A DNA stretch of 64,000 nt from Bacteroidales bacterium (lineage in GTDB: Bacteria > Bacteroidota > Bacteroidia > Bacteroidales > Lentimicrobiaceae). The notes beneath the pieces were generated by a model that searched no databases, was not told where the DNA came from, and saw only the letters and a program-made list of their open reading frames with translations. How positions within the stretch are numbered: position 1 is the first letter of the stretch; each line of letters starts with the position of its first letter. Of the stretch, positions 35,108 to 43,426 are shown in pieces. Location of the stretch: the NCBI GenBank assembly GCA_022837485.1, contig JALHHH010000001.1, forward strand, positions 31,796 to 95,795. Reading direction: 5' to 3'. The position numbers and the translations under genes are program-made.

Positions 35108-37024
35108 TTAACGTGCGATCACGAGTTTAAGTATGCCGCTTTCATTGCCGTTTTTGTAATGAATAAAATACGTTCCGGCGCGCAGGTTCCGCAGACTAAG
35201 TTCAATGCCGTCGCTGCTACGGCCGAAAGGTGCCGATACCTCGCTTCCGGCAGAAGTGTAAATCCTGAAACTGGCATTGCTGTCAGGTATGCGTAGCAAG
35301 GTGTAATCGGCTGCAGGATTGGGACTCAGGCTTACTTCCAGGCCGGGCTTGGCAATTTCATAAGTATTACCTGCCGATATCAGCCATTGTTCCGGATCGA
35401 TGCGTATAGAATCAACAATAAATCCGGGGCTGATGATCCAGGACTCCGCATTGTGTGAATGGTTAAAAATCATTAAAGTATCGCGTCCGGCGCCGTAGAA
35501 CCGTACCGGTACGGGCATGCTGAAAAAGCCGACCGAAGGGTGGGATGTTTGCTGCGAGAGCATAAGGTGGTAATCGTAGCCGCTTTGTCCGACAAGGTGT
35601 ACATGCCATGAAGGAAATCCCTCGCCGGTATACCAGTCGCTGAAAAAGCGATCGAGGCTGCTTCCGTAAGCGGCTTCGAGGTGTGCTTTAAGATCTGCTG
35701 TGGTCGCAAAGCTGTATTTCAGCCGTGGATCGTCAAGGTAGTTGCGGCAGGCGGTAAAAAAGGCTTCGTCGCCCATCACAAACCGAAGCATGTGAAGCAG
35801 AAGGGCCCCCTTGTAATAGGTAAGCCTGGCATTGAAGAGGCGATCGGGGTTGATGGTGTCGGGGCAATAAACCGAGCCTCCGGGTTCGGAGGTAACAAAT
35901 TCAATGGCCTGCGATTTCCACCTGGGCCACCAGTAACCGTCGAAAAAATGCTCATAGGTTATGGCCGACAGGTAGGTGGCAAAACCTTCGTTCAGCCATA
36001 TCTCGGGCCAGAGTCTCAGGGTAATCATATTCCCAAACCACTGGTGGGCTAGCTCGTGGGCTATGATCTCATAATCGAACCGGCCCATGAACGACATGGT
36101 CTGGTGTTCCATTCCTCCGCCCCAGCCAAACTGCGCATGTCCGTATTTTTCATCCATAAAGGGATAAGGAGTAAACAGGGATGAAAAGAGTTCGATGATC
36201 ATAGGCGTTTGGGCAACGCGCGGGATATTTACAGATGCCGTTTCGGGATAGAGATAGTTGATGACAGGCAGGGGCAAACCGCCAGGGTATGCGGTATCGG
36301 TGTGTACCTGGTAGTTGGTGATGGCCAGAGCAATAAGGTAGGGTGCTATTGGGTGGCGGTGTTCCCAGATGGTAGTGCGGGAGTCCCCGCTTACTTCCTC
36401 GCTGACAAGAATTCCGTTGGAAGCAACCCGGAAGGAGGCCGGTGTGCGGATATTCATTCGTATGGAATCGGCTTTGTCGAAAAGGTCGTTTCTGCCGGGC
36501 CACCAGTCGCGGCAGCCATAAGGCTCTGAGAGGGTCCAGAAGGCCGGATTGCCGTTGTGCGGGATTCGGCCTACCGAGCCGAAACCCTGACCCTGCGACG
36601 GTATGCCGCGATAAAATACTTCTACCGAATGAATGTCGCCGGCAGTCAGCCCGGAGGGACAGAAAATCCTGAGCGTGTACTCGCCCGAATGTTCGTAAGT
36701 TGCAGGAAGACCATCGAAGAGTACCGAGTCAACAGTAAAAGTTGTTGATAATTCCATCCCGAGGCAGGCAGATGGAATTCCCGTAAAGCGGAACTGTGTA
36801 AGCACCGATCCTTCAATAGGCTCTATGGCGGGATCAATAGAAAGGTTAAATTGCAGAAAAGTAACATCGTAGGAGCAGAATTCCGCTTCTATCCGGTAAT
36901 GGTCGGCAACGGCTGCAGTCCGGTGTTTCATGCTGCAACAGACGGCACCGCTTCCGGAAAGTTGGGAAGATAGAGCCAGCGGCAGCAGAGAAATAAGGAG
37001 TATAAGACGATATCGAAGACGCAT
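35108..37024 (-). CDS. Secreted M1-family metallopeptidase with T9SS sorting domain
   Basis: Zinc aminopeptidase of 638 residues exported to the surface or medium. A signal peptide (RLRYRLILLISLLPLALSS) precedes the N-terminal beta domain. The catalytic domain has the GxMEN-like element GGGMEHQTMSF, then the zinc site HELAHQWFGN with the third ligand in WLNEGFATYL. A C-terminal module starting at LSPNPAADYTLLRIP and ending in GTYFIHYKNGNESGILKLVIAR is a T9SS type A sorting domain, which would be cleaved on export. The start at 37024 gives the signal peptide; an earlier ATG is unlikely. It is divergent from the lipoprotein gene, with a near-consensus -7 box between them. Together with the PtpA-like enzyme it suggests peptide scavenging. 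Confidence 0.92.
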   Translation of the reverse strand: MRLRYRLILLISLLPLALSSQLSGSGAVCCSMKHRTAAVADHYRIEAEFCSYDVTFLQFNLSIDPAIEPIEGSVLTQFRFTGIPSACLGMELSTTFTVDSVLFDGLPATYEHSGEYTLRIFCPSGLTAGDIHSVEVFYRGIPSQGQGFGSVGRIPHNGNPAFWTLSEPYGCRDWWPGRNDLFDKADSIRMNIRTPASFRVASNGILVSEEVSGDSRTTIWEHRHPIAPYLIALAITNYQVHTDTAYPGGLPLPVINYLYPETASVNIPRVAQTPMIIELFSSLFTPYPFMDEKYGHAQFGWGGGMEHQTMSFMGRFDYEIIAHELAHQWFGNMITLRLWPEIWLNEGFATYLSAITYEHFFDGYWWPRWKSQAIEFVTSEPGGSVYCPDTINPDRLFNARLTYYKGALLLHMLRFVMGDEAFFTACRNYLDDPRLKYSFATTADLKAHLEAAYGSSLDRFFSDWYTGEGFPSWHVHLVGQSGYDYHLMLSQQTSHPSVGFFSMPVPVRFYGAGRDTLMIFNHSHNAESWIISPGFIVDSIRIDPEQWLISAGNTYEIAKPGLEVSLSPNPAADYTLLRIPDSNASFRIYTSAGSEVSAPFGRSSDGIELSLRNLRAGTYFIHYKNGNESGILKLVIAR

Positions 37025-37043
37025 ATGCACGATTGATGCGTTG

Positions 37044-37051
37044 TAAAGATA
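37044..37051 (-). promoter_or_regulatory. Near-consensus -7 box (TATCTTTA) for the M1 peptidase
   Basis: One mismatch to TAnnTTTG on the minus strand, 19 bases before the peptidase start. Confidence 0.45.
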
Positions 37052-37163
37052 GTGAAAACCGTTTAAAAGATCGGCAGGCTGTGCCGGTGTGTTTCCTGTC
37101 GTAACGCTTGATTGGGGTGCACGATTATCTGTACGGCAGGAAGGGTACTGTTCAAAAAATTCC

Positions 37164-37171
37164 CATCTTTG
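37164..37171 (+). promoter_or_regulatory. Near-consensus -7 box (CATCTTTG) for the Ig-like lipoprotein
   Basis: One mismatch to TAnnTTTG, 36 bases before the lipoprotein ATG at 37208; it supports that start over the upstream in-frame ATG at 37112. Confidence 0.4.
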
Positions 37172-37207
37172 CACTGTAAAAAATCAATAACCCTGAAACC
37201 TGTTCCA

Positions 37208-39013
37208 ATGTATAGTCTTGTGCGCGTGTTGGTCTCCGGCCTTTTGCTTCTGGCTGCCTGCGCGCAGCCTGTAGCTCCTACGGGCGGACCTAAGGACACT
37301 ACACCGCCCGAAGTTATTCGTTCGGTACCCGAAAACCAGAGCGTGAATTTCAGCGACGACAGGGTTACACTTACCTTCAGTGAATTTATTTCGCTTAAGG
37401 ACATCAACAATCAGCTGATGGTTTCGCCTCCCTTGTCGGAACAACCGGATTTTCAGCAAAGGGGTAAAAATCTGATAATGCGGTTTAAGGAGCCTTTGAA
37501 GGATAATACCACTTACAACTTCTTTTTCGGCGATGCCATTGTGGATCTTACTGAGTCGAATCCTCTGGCTGCCTATAATTTTACTTTTTCCACCGGTCCG
37601 GTGATCGATTCGCTTTCTCTTGCGGGAAAGGTTATCAACGCCTTTACTCGTCAGCCTGTAAAAGGTGCGCTGGTTATGCTTTACGACAGTATTGCCGACA
37701 GCATTCCCTATACCACACGTCCATATTACGTTGCACGCACCAACGATCAGGGGGCATTCCGGCTTGCAAATCTGCGTGAGGGGGAGTATAAGATGTTTGC
37801 CCTGAGTGATCTTAATGGAAATTACCTGTACGATATGCCAACCGAGGATATCGCGTTTGCCGATTCGCTGGTGCGACCCTATGATCTTTCCATTTTTCAG
37901 GGACCTTCCGTGGGGGTGAGACTGCCCGACAGCTCCGTTACCGGCCCGGTGAAAGCAGATGTGGCAGCAGATTCTTCGAATGTGGCAGATACGATCCCGG
38001 TGTCCGGTACGGTGCAGGTGCGCGACAGCCTTTCGCCGGATACCCTGAAAGCAGCTCCGCTGAGGAAGGAGCCTTCGTATATCCTTTATCATTTCCGCGA
38101 AAGCGATACCACGCAGCGTTTGCAAAAGGGGACTGTGCTGCGCCAGGATGTCGTTGCCCTTTATTTCAGGCAGCCTGTAAAATCGTTGCAGTTACGTTCG
38201 CTGAAACCTGAAATGGAGGGCGACTGGCTGCTGACGGCATATAACAGCCGGCGCGATACCGTTACGTTGTGGGTGCCGAATCCGGTTTCCGACACCCTGA
38301 TGCTGGAAGTTACTGCCAACGGCCGGGTGCAGGATACCCTTTATCTGTCGCTGATACCTCCTCCGCCTGCCTCTGCAAGAGGACAGCTGGCCGTTCCTCC
38401 CAAACGCAAACCAACGCTTACTGCCGGTATAAGTGCAAACCGCATCAAACCCGGATTGCCCCTGGTGATTACAAGCAGCGACCCTCTGGTTTCCCTGGAT
38501 ACTGCCCGCATTCGGTTTTTTGCCGATACGCTCAGCCTAAAACCGGAACTGACCTTTGCAGACTCGCTGAAGATGAAACTCATGCTGAAGTATCCATGGA
38601 AAGCAGGGGTACCCTATCGCCTAGAGCTGAAAGACAGCGCTCTTGTAAGCATTTTTGGATATCCGAACGACAGTACGGCATTCCGCTTCAGGGCGCTGAC
38701 TGAAGAAGAAACGGGTTCTATTAAACTGATAATAAAAGCCGGGGGCAACAGCAATTCATATATTGTAGAGATGCTGGGAGAAAAGGAAAGTGTGATGGCC
38801 CGGCATGTAATTTATGGCGATGCCGAAATTGATTTTCCGTTCCTGAGTCCGCGCAAATACCGTTTTCGTGCCATCCACGACCTGAATGGAAACGGTATGT
38901 GGGATACGGGAAATTACCTTCAGAAAAAACAAGCCGAGCCGGTTTCCTATTTCCACAAAGAGACCGAACTCCGCGCCAACTGGACCGTTGAGGAAGAGTG
39001 GCAGCTGGATTAG
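37208..39013 (+). CDS. Lipoprotein with Ig-like (Big_5 type) domain and carboxypeptidase-regulatory-like domain
   Basis: Envelope lipoprotein of 601 residues. The start at 37208 yields a lipoprotein signal with lipobox LLAAC (Cys18). Next comes an Ig-like domain of the kind found in SbsA/Big_5 proteins (PPEVIRSVPENQSVNFS, RVTLTFSEFISLKD, YNFTFSTG). A carboxypeptidase-regulatory-like repeat follows (LAGKVINAFTRQPVKGALVML, FRLANLREGEYKMFALSDLNG). The remaining 300 residues are beta-rich with a second Ig-like region and a closing block (IHDLNGNGMWDTGNYLQKK). The family is common in Bacteroidota and annotated only by domain; function unknown. It is transcribed divergently from the M1 peptidase and ends before a hairpin at 39038. 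Confidence 0.8.
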   Translation: MYSLVRVLVSGLLLLAACAQPVAPTGGPKDTTPPEVIRSVPENQSVNFSDDRVTLTFSEFISLKDINNQLMVSPPLSEQPDFQQRGKNLIMRFKEPLKDNTTYNFFFGDAIVDLTESNPLAAYNFTFSTGPVIDSLSLAGKVINAFTRQPVKGALVMLYDSIADSIPYTTRPYYVARTNDQGAFRLANLREGEYKMFALSDLNGNYLYDMPTEDIAFADSLVRPYDLSIFQGPSVGVRLPDSSVTGPVKADVAADSSNVADTIPVSGTVQVRDSLSPDTLKAAPLRKEPSYILYHFRESDTTQRLQKGTVLRQDVVALYFRQPVKSLQLRSLKPEMEGDWLLTAYNSRRDTVTLWVPNPVSDTLMLEVTANGRVQDTLYLSLIPPPPASARGQLAVPPKRKPTLTAGISANRIKPGLPLVITSSDPLVSLDTARIRFFADTLSLKPELTFADSLKMKLMLKYPWKAGVPYRLELKDSALVSIFGYPNDSTAFRFRALTEEETGSIKLIIKAGGNSNSYIVEMLGEKESVMARHVIYGDAEIDFPFLSPRKYRFRAIHDLNGNGMWDTGNYLQKKQAEPVSYFHKETELRANWTVEEEWQLD

Positions 39014-39037
39014 CAATTCGTAAGAAGATATAAAAGA

Positions 39038-39075
39038 CAATTCGGGAAGAACACGATTGTTTTCTCCCCGGATTG
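39038..39075. terminator. Probable bidirectional terminator hairpin
   Basis: An imperfect stem (39038-39052 pairing with roughly 39058-39075, including wobbles and two mismatches) lies between convergent genes. A good T tract is missing on the plus strand, so termination is only probable. Confidence 0.4.
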
Positions 39076-39101
39076 TTTGCGGTTGGATTAACCTGAACGG
39101 A

Positions 39102-39401
39102 TTAACCGTTACACTTGTCGATACACTGGATTATTTCGTTGATGGCTGCTGATTTCACTGCATAGTGGATCTGCTTGCCTTCTCTTTTCGAAACAAGGAC
39201 GCCTTTACTTTTCAGTATATTGAGGTGATGTGATGCGGCTGCCTGTTCAATTTTCAGATACTCGTAAATTTCAGTTACACTGAGTTTTTTCTTTTCGCTG
39301 AGCAGGTCGATGATCGCGATCCGCATGGGGTGAGCTATGGCGCGCAGCTTACTGGCCGCAGCTTCCAGCTTCACGATGTCAAGAACAACTTCCTTTGCCA
39401 T
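39102..39401 (-). CDS. ArsR-family winged-helix transcriptional regulator
   Basis: A 99-residue DNA-binding protein. LRAIAHPMRIAIIDLLSEKK, VTEIYEYLKIEQAAASHHLNILKSKGVLVSKREGKQIHYAVK form the winged helix-turn-helix of the ArsR/SmtB fold. The metal-binding helix motif ELCVCDL is absent (the region reads SVTEIYEYLK), but the C-terminus carries Cys-Ile-Asp-Lys-Cys, which might bind a metal or be redox active. The start at 39401 is preferred over the ATG at 39440 because the -7 box TACCTTTG lies between them. It is downstream of adenine deaminase on the same strand but has its own promoter, so its target is not clear. Confidence 0.88.
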   Translation of the reverse strand: MAKEVVLDIVKLEAAASKLRAIAHPMRIAIIDLLSEKKKLSVTEIYEYLKIEQAAASHHLNILKSKGVLVSKREGKQIHYAVKSAAINEIIQCIDKCNG

Positions 39402-39427
39402 GATATTCGGGTTTAAAATATTTTTGA

Positions 39428-39435
39428 CAAAGGTA
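39428..39435 (-). promoter_or_regulatory. Bacteroidota -7 box (TACCTTTG) for the ArsR gene
   Basis: An exact TAnnTTTG match on the minus strand, 27 bases before the chosen start. Confidence 0.55.
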
Positions 39436-39555
39436 AACAAATAATGTTAATAAAACCGTATATGTAACCCATGTAATTAGATTTATTATTTTGTAAAAGA
39501 AATACCCATAAAACCTCTGATTACGCTGGATTTCCGATGCCTGTTCCTGAAAATT

Positions 39556-41244
39556 TTATGAAGTGCGTCCTGCTTCGGTTTCCATTTCCGATGCAAAAAG
39601 TGACGTAAAACGGAAGGCGTCGCCGTCGAAGAGTCCCTTGTCGCTGAGTTTTAGTGACGGTATTACCAGAAGAGCCATGAACGACAGGGTCATAAACGGT
39701 GCTTCCAGCTTAGTTCCCAGCCTTTTCGACATTTCGTTGATCTTGCTGTAGCTTTCGGCAACGGTATAACCGTCGTCGCCCGACATAATTCCGGCAACCG
39801 GAAGGGGTAAGAGCACGGCCTTGTCGAAAGCTGGGTCGGGGCCTTCCACGCAGGCGATGCCGCCCCGTGCTTCTGTTATCATAGCCACGGCACGGGCAAT
39901 TGAGGTGTCGTCAACCCCCACAGCAATGATGTTGTGGCTGTCGTGTGCAACGGTGGATGCAAGAGCGCCGTGTTTCAGTCCAATACCACTTACAAATCCT
40001 ATTGCCGGAGGTGCCGGCTGATACCGGTTCATTACCAGTATTTTGAGAATATCCCTTTTGGGATCGCTTACCACAAATCCGTCAACTACCAAAGCTTTTT
40101 TTACGACAGCTTCCGTAATCAGCTGACCGTCGGATGCCGACTGAACGCGGATGTGTGTGCCAAGGGCAGGTACCAGAAGCATATCCGGAGTAACGGAAAG
40201 AGCATTGAAATGATTGGGTTCTTTCTCCTCTTCGCGCTCAATCAGGGAGACGCCGTTTTCAGCTACTTTACGGCCGCCCACGTAAGTCTCCAAGACATTG
40301 AAATCGCTCAGATTATCAACAAGAATGAAATCGGCAGGATCCCCGGTTTGCAGCAATCCGGCATCGAGGTTGTAGTGTTTTACCGGATTCAGCGTACATG
40401 CTCTGACCACATCCATAAAATTATATCCCATTTGAAGAGCCCTCTTCACGAGCAGGTTTATATGCCCTTTTATCAAGTCGTCGGGGTGTTTGTCGTCGGA
40501 ACAGAACATCACCATTCCCGGGTGGGTATGCAGCAATCGGGAAAGCGCCTCAAAATTGCGTGCCGCGCTGCCTTCACGGATCAGTACTTTCATGCCGGCA
40601 CCAATTTTGTCGATGGCTTCTTCCAGGGTGAAGCACTCATGGTCGGTGCTTATGCCTGCCGATGCGTACCTGGCTGCGTCTTCTCCCAGAAGTCCGGGGG
40701 CGTGTCCGTCGACGGGTTTTCCGGCCTTTGCTGCGGCATTCAGCTTTGCCATCACACCGGCATCGCCATTGAGCACACCGGGATAATTCATCATTTCACT
40801 CAGGTAGCCGATCTCCGGCCAGGAAAGCATTTCCTCCACTTCCCCGGGACCCAGACTGGCGCCCGATGTTTCGAAGGGCGTTGCAGGAACGCACGAAGGT
40901 GCTCCGAAGGTAAAGCGAAAAGGTACCTTTTGTCCGTTACGCATCATAAAGCGAACGCCATCCATGCCCAGGACATTGGCAATTTCGTGCGGGTCTGAAA
41001 CGGTACCTGTGGTACCGTGCACTACAGCAAGACGTGCAAACTCCGATGGCAGGAGCATGGAACTTTCGATGTGCACGTGCGCATCAATAAGTCCGGGTAA
41101 AATGTAACGGTTGCCTGCTTTTTCAGCAGGTTGCACCGAAAGGATGCGACCGTTGCTGATGGTTATCGTGGCCGGATAAATGGTTCCTGCAACTACATCA
41201 ACCACTTGTCCGCTAAGGGTAAAAGGCTTTGAAGGGGTATTCAT
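39556..41244 (-). CDS. ade: Adenine deaminase
   Basis: Cytosolic metallo-hydrolase of the amidohydrolase superfamily that converts adenine to hypoxanthine and ammonia. The 562-residue product carries LPGLIDAHVHIESSMLLP (the first metal-binding histidines), GTTGTVSDPHEIANV, the YLSEMMNYPGVLNGD block, GHAPGL, STDHECFTLEEA, MFCSDDKHPDDL and the C-terminal AVAHDSHNIIAVG, all characteristic of the Ade family. The start at 41244 is chosen over an ATG at 41283. It lies 73 bases after the 5'-nucleotidase gene on the same strand; with it, a route from AMP through adenosine or adenine to hypoxanthine is plausible. Confidence 0.95.
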   Translation of the reverse strand: MNTPSKPFTLSGQVVDVVAGTIYPATITISNGRILSVQPAEKAGNRYILPGLIDAHVHIESSMLLPSEFARLAVVHGTTGTVSDPHEIANVLGMDGVRFMMRNGQKVPFRFTFGAPSCVPATPFETSGASLGPGEVEEMLSWPEIGYLSEMMNYPGVLNGDAGVMAKLNAAAKAGKPVDGHAPGLLGEDAARYASAGISTDHECFTLEEAIDKIGAGMKVLIREGSAARNFEALSRLLHTHPGMVMFCSDDKHPDDLIKGHINLLVKRALQMGYNFMDVVRACTLNPVKHYNLDAGLLQTGDPADFILVDNLSDFNVLETYVGGRKVAENGVSLIEREEEKEPNHFNALSVTPDMLLVPALGTHIRVQSASDGQLITEAVVKKALVVDGFVVSDPKRDILKILVMNRYQPAPPAIGFVSGIGLKHGALASTVAHDSHNIIAVGVDDTSIARAVAMITEARGGIACVEGPDPAFDKAVLLPLPVAGIMSGDDGYTVAESYSKINEMSKRLGTKLEAPFMTLSFMALLVIPSLKLSDKGLFDGDAFRFTSLFASEMETEAGRTS

Positions 41245-41317
41245 AAATCGGAATTTTAAAGAAAACCGGCAAACTGCCTGCATTGGTAAGCAGAAAACAA
41301 TCCAAACCGCGATGTGT

Positions 41318-42778
41318 TTACTGTTGCCTTACAAACACCCGTTTTGTTCCGCTGTTTCCGATCAGCTTTTGGCTCCTTATAAAGTTGATGAGAGACTCGG
41401 CAGTGATGATGTACAGACTTTCGCCTTCGCTGCTGCGCGAAAAGGTGTAACTGCTGGCCACATAGCTGCTGACACCGGTATTATATAATTTTCCGGGGAC
41501 GGGCAGAGATCCGTCGGGCATGCGGATATCCACGTCGATAGCAATCCCCTCAGGATTGGTAATAACGGTATACGTGATTCCCGAAGGATAGAGGTCGATG
41601 GATTTTTCCCTGTTGTATGCGTTTATTATCAGCGATTTAATATCGTCGGGCGAAAGCATGAAGTGAATAAGTTCGTTGCCGAAAGGATCGAGCCGGAAAA
41701 CATCCTTAATAGTAATATCGCCTTTGGGCAGATTGTCGATCCGGATGCCTCCCTTGTTCTGGAATGCAATTTCAAGGGGAGCGACGGAGGCCATGGCATC
41801 CGTTATAAGGCTGCCCAGTGCGTCGGATCCGGCGATATCGTCCGCAGCAGTACCTATAATCTGGTTCAATTCCGGATTGTCGTTATATTTTTCAACCAGA
41901 GCAAGGGCCTGGGAATTGATGCCGGAATGGGTTCTTACATCCAGGTTACGTGCCTCCAGGTGCGTTACCTTCCCGTTTGCCACCTTTAGTACAGCTATGG
42001 TTACATGCCGTAAACCGGAGCCAGCCTGCATCACCGGCACGTTGTTGAAGGTGCGGGGATTTGTAACCAGGGTGTGGGTATGTCCGCCAAGAATGATGTC
42101 GGGAAAAGGAAAGACTTCCGTCAGTTTCACATCGGTTTCAAAACCCAGATGGGTGAGTGCGACAAATACATCGCAGCTGTCGCGCAGGAAGGTGTATGCC
42201 GGAGCTGTTGAAAGGGCATCGGTAAAGGTAATTCCTTCGAGTCTGCTTGGGTGGCTGTCGGGAAGTCCGGCTTCATTCAGCTGTATGAAACTAATCAGCC
42301 CGACTTTAATTCCGTTTTCGAGTGTGATGATGTGGTAGGGTTTGAACTTCAGCGGATTGTCACCGGTGGTATGGATATTGGCCGAAAGAAATGGAAAGTC
42401 AGCCTGTTTTATACGCTCCAGTAAGGTCTCCTGACCGTAATCAAATTCATGATTTCCGGTGGCGGTGGCATCGAAGCGGGCCATGTTCATAAGCTCAATG
42501 ATGGGATATCCCTTGTCGGGATACTGATCAACCACAGGGTTGCCGGTAAACATATCGCCGGCTGAAAAAAGAAGCACATGTTTATGATGACTTCGAATAC
42601 TGTCGACCATTGAAATAAACTGTGGAAACTGATCGATGCGTGCGTGCATATCGTTTACCGAAAGCAGCACCAATGTGGTTGTATCGGCAGGTGCCGGTGT
42701 CCCGGCCCATACGCTGATCGTTAACGAATGGATTGCAACGGATGCTAAGAGGAGGATTCTTTTAATCATGTCGGCCAT
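41318..42778 (-). CDS. Periplasmic 5'-nucleotidase (UshA-like)
   Basis: Exported dimetal phosphoesterase of 486 residues that dephosphorylates extracellular nucleotides. After a signal peptide (KRILLLASVAIHSLTISVWA), the N-terminal metallophosphatase domain shows LLSVNDMHARIDQF, FSAGDMFTGNPVVD, TATGNHEFDYG, ALTHLGFETD and ILGGHTHTL. The C-terminal substrate domain (5_nucleotid_C) follows from about residue 310 (DDIAGSDALGSLITDAM, IAFQNKGGIRIDNLPKG, LDPFGNELIHFMLS). The gene starts at 42778 or 42769, inside the coding region of the upstream 72-residue protein, so translation is probably coupled. It precedes ade by 73 bases. The product's adenosine would need salvage enzymes not seen here. Confidence 0.92.
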   Translation of the reverse strand: MADMIKRILLLASVAIHSLTISVWAGTPAPADTTTLVLLSVNDMHARIDQFPQFISMVDSIRSHHKHVLLFSAGDMFTGNPVVDQYPDKGYPIIELMNMARFDATATGNHEFDYGQETLLERIKQADFPFLSANIHTTGDNPLKFKPYHIITLENGIKVGLISFIQLNEAGLPDSHPSRLEGITFTDALSTAPAYTFLRDSCDVFVALTHLGFETDVKLTEVFPFPDIILGGHTHTLVTNPRTFNNVPVMQAGSGLRHVTIAVLKVANGKVTHLEARNLDVRTHSGINSQALALVEKYNDNPELNQIIGTAADDIAGSDALGSLITDAMASVAPLEIAFQNKGGIRIDNLPKGDITIKDVFRLDPFGNELIHFMLSPDDIKSLIINAYNREKSIDLYPSGITYTVITNPEGIAIDVDIRMPDGSLPVPGKLYNTGVSSYVASSYTFSRSSEGESLYIITAESLINFIRSQKLIGNSGTKRVFVRQQ

Positions 42779-42980
42779 CAAATTGTGGCTCAAAGATAAA
42801 AACTCTTTGCTCAGGAAGGAGCTCTCCGTCGGGTTCCAGCAAATTTCCGTATCTGTCGAAAGCAGGAGGTAAAATTGCGGGTACATCCTGTCGGGTAGTA
42901 GTGTAGTAAGCTCTTACAGCGTCCATTACCTTCGCGCCGCGGTAGATCTGGAATTCAATCTGGTTGATGAATAGTTTCAT
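42762..42980 (-). CDS. Small conserved protein of unknown function (beta-grasp-like), coupled to the 5'-nucleotidase
   Basis: A 72-residue protein that I do not assign to a function. It reads like a compact, ordered domain: KLFINQIEFQIYRGAKVMDA, VPAILPPAFDRYGN and DGELLPEQRVFIFEP, comparable in outline to ubiquitin-like or 2Fe-2S ferredoxin-like beta-grasp folds but with no cysteines for a cluster and no C-terminal di-glycine. The gene begins about 54 bases downstream of a -7 box and its stop overlaps the 5'-nucleotidase start by 8-17 bases. Placement directly at the head of the operon and the overlap are the main reasons to call it real. Confidence 0.55.
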   Translation of the reverse strand: MKLFINQIEFQIYRGAKVMDAVRAYYTTTRQDVPAILPPAFDRYGNLLEPDGELLPEQRVFIFEPQFDGRHD

Positions 42981-43033
42981 GAGTTTTCCCGGTATTTTTC
43001 ACGTTCAATATTACGACAATATTTGTTTAAAGT

Positions 43034-43041
43034 GCAAGGAT
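43034..43041 (-). promoter_or_regulatory. Near-consensus -7 box (TATCCTTG) for the 72-residue gene/5'-nucleotidase/ade operon
   Basis: One mismatch to TAnnTTTG on the minus strand, about 54 bases before the small gene. Confidence 0.4.
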
Positions 43042-43376
43042 AAAAAGTTAAATCTGACAAGTTGATTTCAGCCATAGAAATTCATTCCCGGTTCTGTGAA
43101 TGTATGCCTTTTCTGCTCCGATTGAACAATATGTTATGCAGGGTCGACTTGGTTGTATTGTTTAATAAAAAAGATTTTTGTTTGAACAAAAAGGCGAGTT
43201 GTGCCGTTTATTACCGTAACTTGTTTAATAGCACGGAAATGACGATTAACGCATGCTTTCTGCGAACCTTGAAATTACTTCCGATAATGACCGGTAATGC
43301 TGATTATACGGCTAATTGTTAACAAGTTGTAATACGATTACAGTACAAAAATAATCGGAAAGAGGGTGTTAATTCC

Positions 43377-43384
43377 TATTTTTG
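43377..43384 (+). promoter_or_regulatory. Bacteroidota -7 box (TATTTTTG) of the mevalonate operon
   Basis: An exact TAnnTTTG match 42 bases before the HMG-CoA reductase start; it should drive all four mevalonate genes. Confidence 0.55.
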
Positions 43385-43426
43385 CAGACGCTGTTGACGT
43401 AAGACTTCAGCAATAACCAAAAAAGC

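Larger units (their letters stand above)
42981..43426. other. Divergent intergenic region holding two promoters
   Basis: 446 bases between the leftward nucleotide operon and the rightward mevalonate operon. A 261-base reading frame in its middle has no protein-like composition and no partner. I see two promoter boxes (43034 minus, 43377 plus) and no repeat or RNA gene. Confidence 0.5.

Noticed and set aside
39934..40998. A 354-residue frame antisense to adenine deaminase
   Set aside because: It is a shadow; the minus-strand frame has all the adenine deaminase motifs.
43062..43322. An 86-residue reading frame between the nucleotide and mevalonate operons
   Set aside because: Its composition is not protein-like, it has no recognised domain, and it sits over the promoter region.
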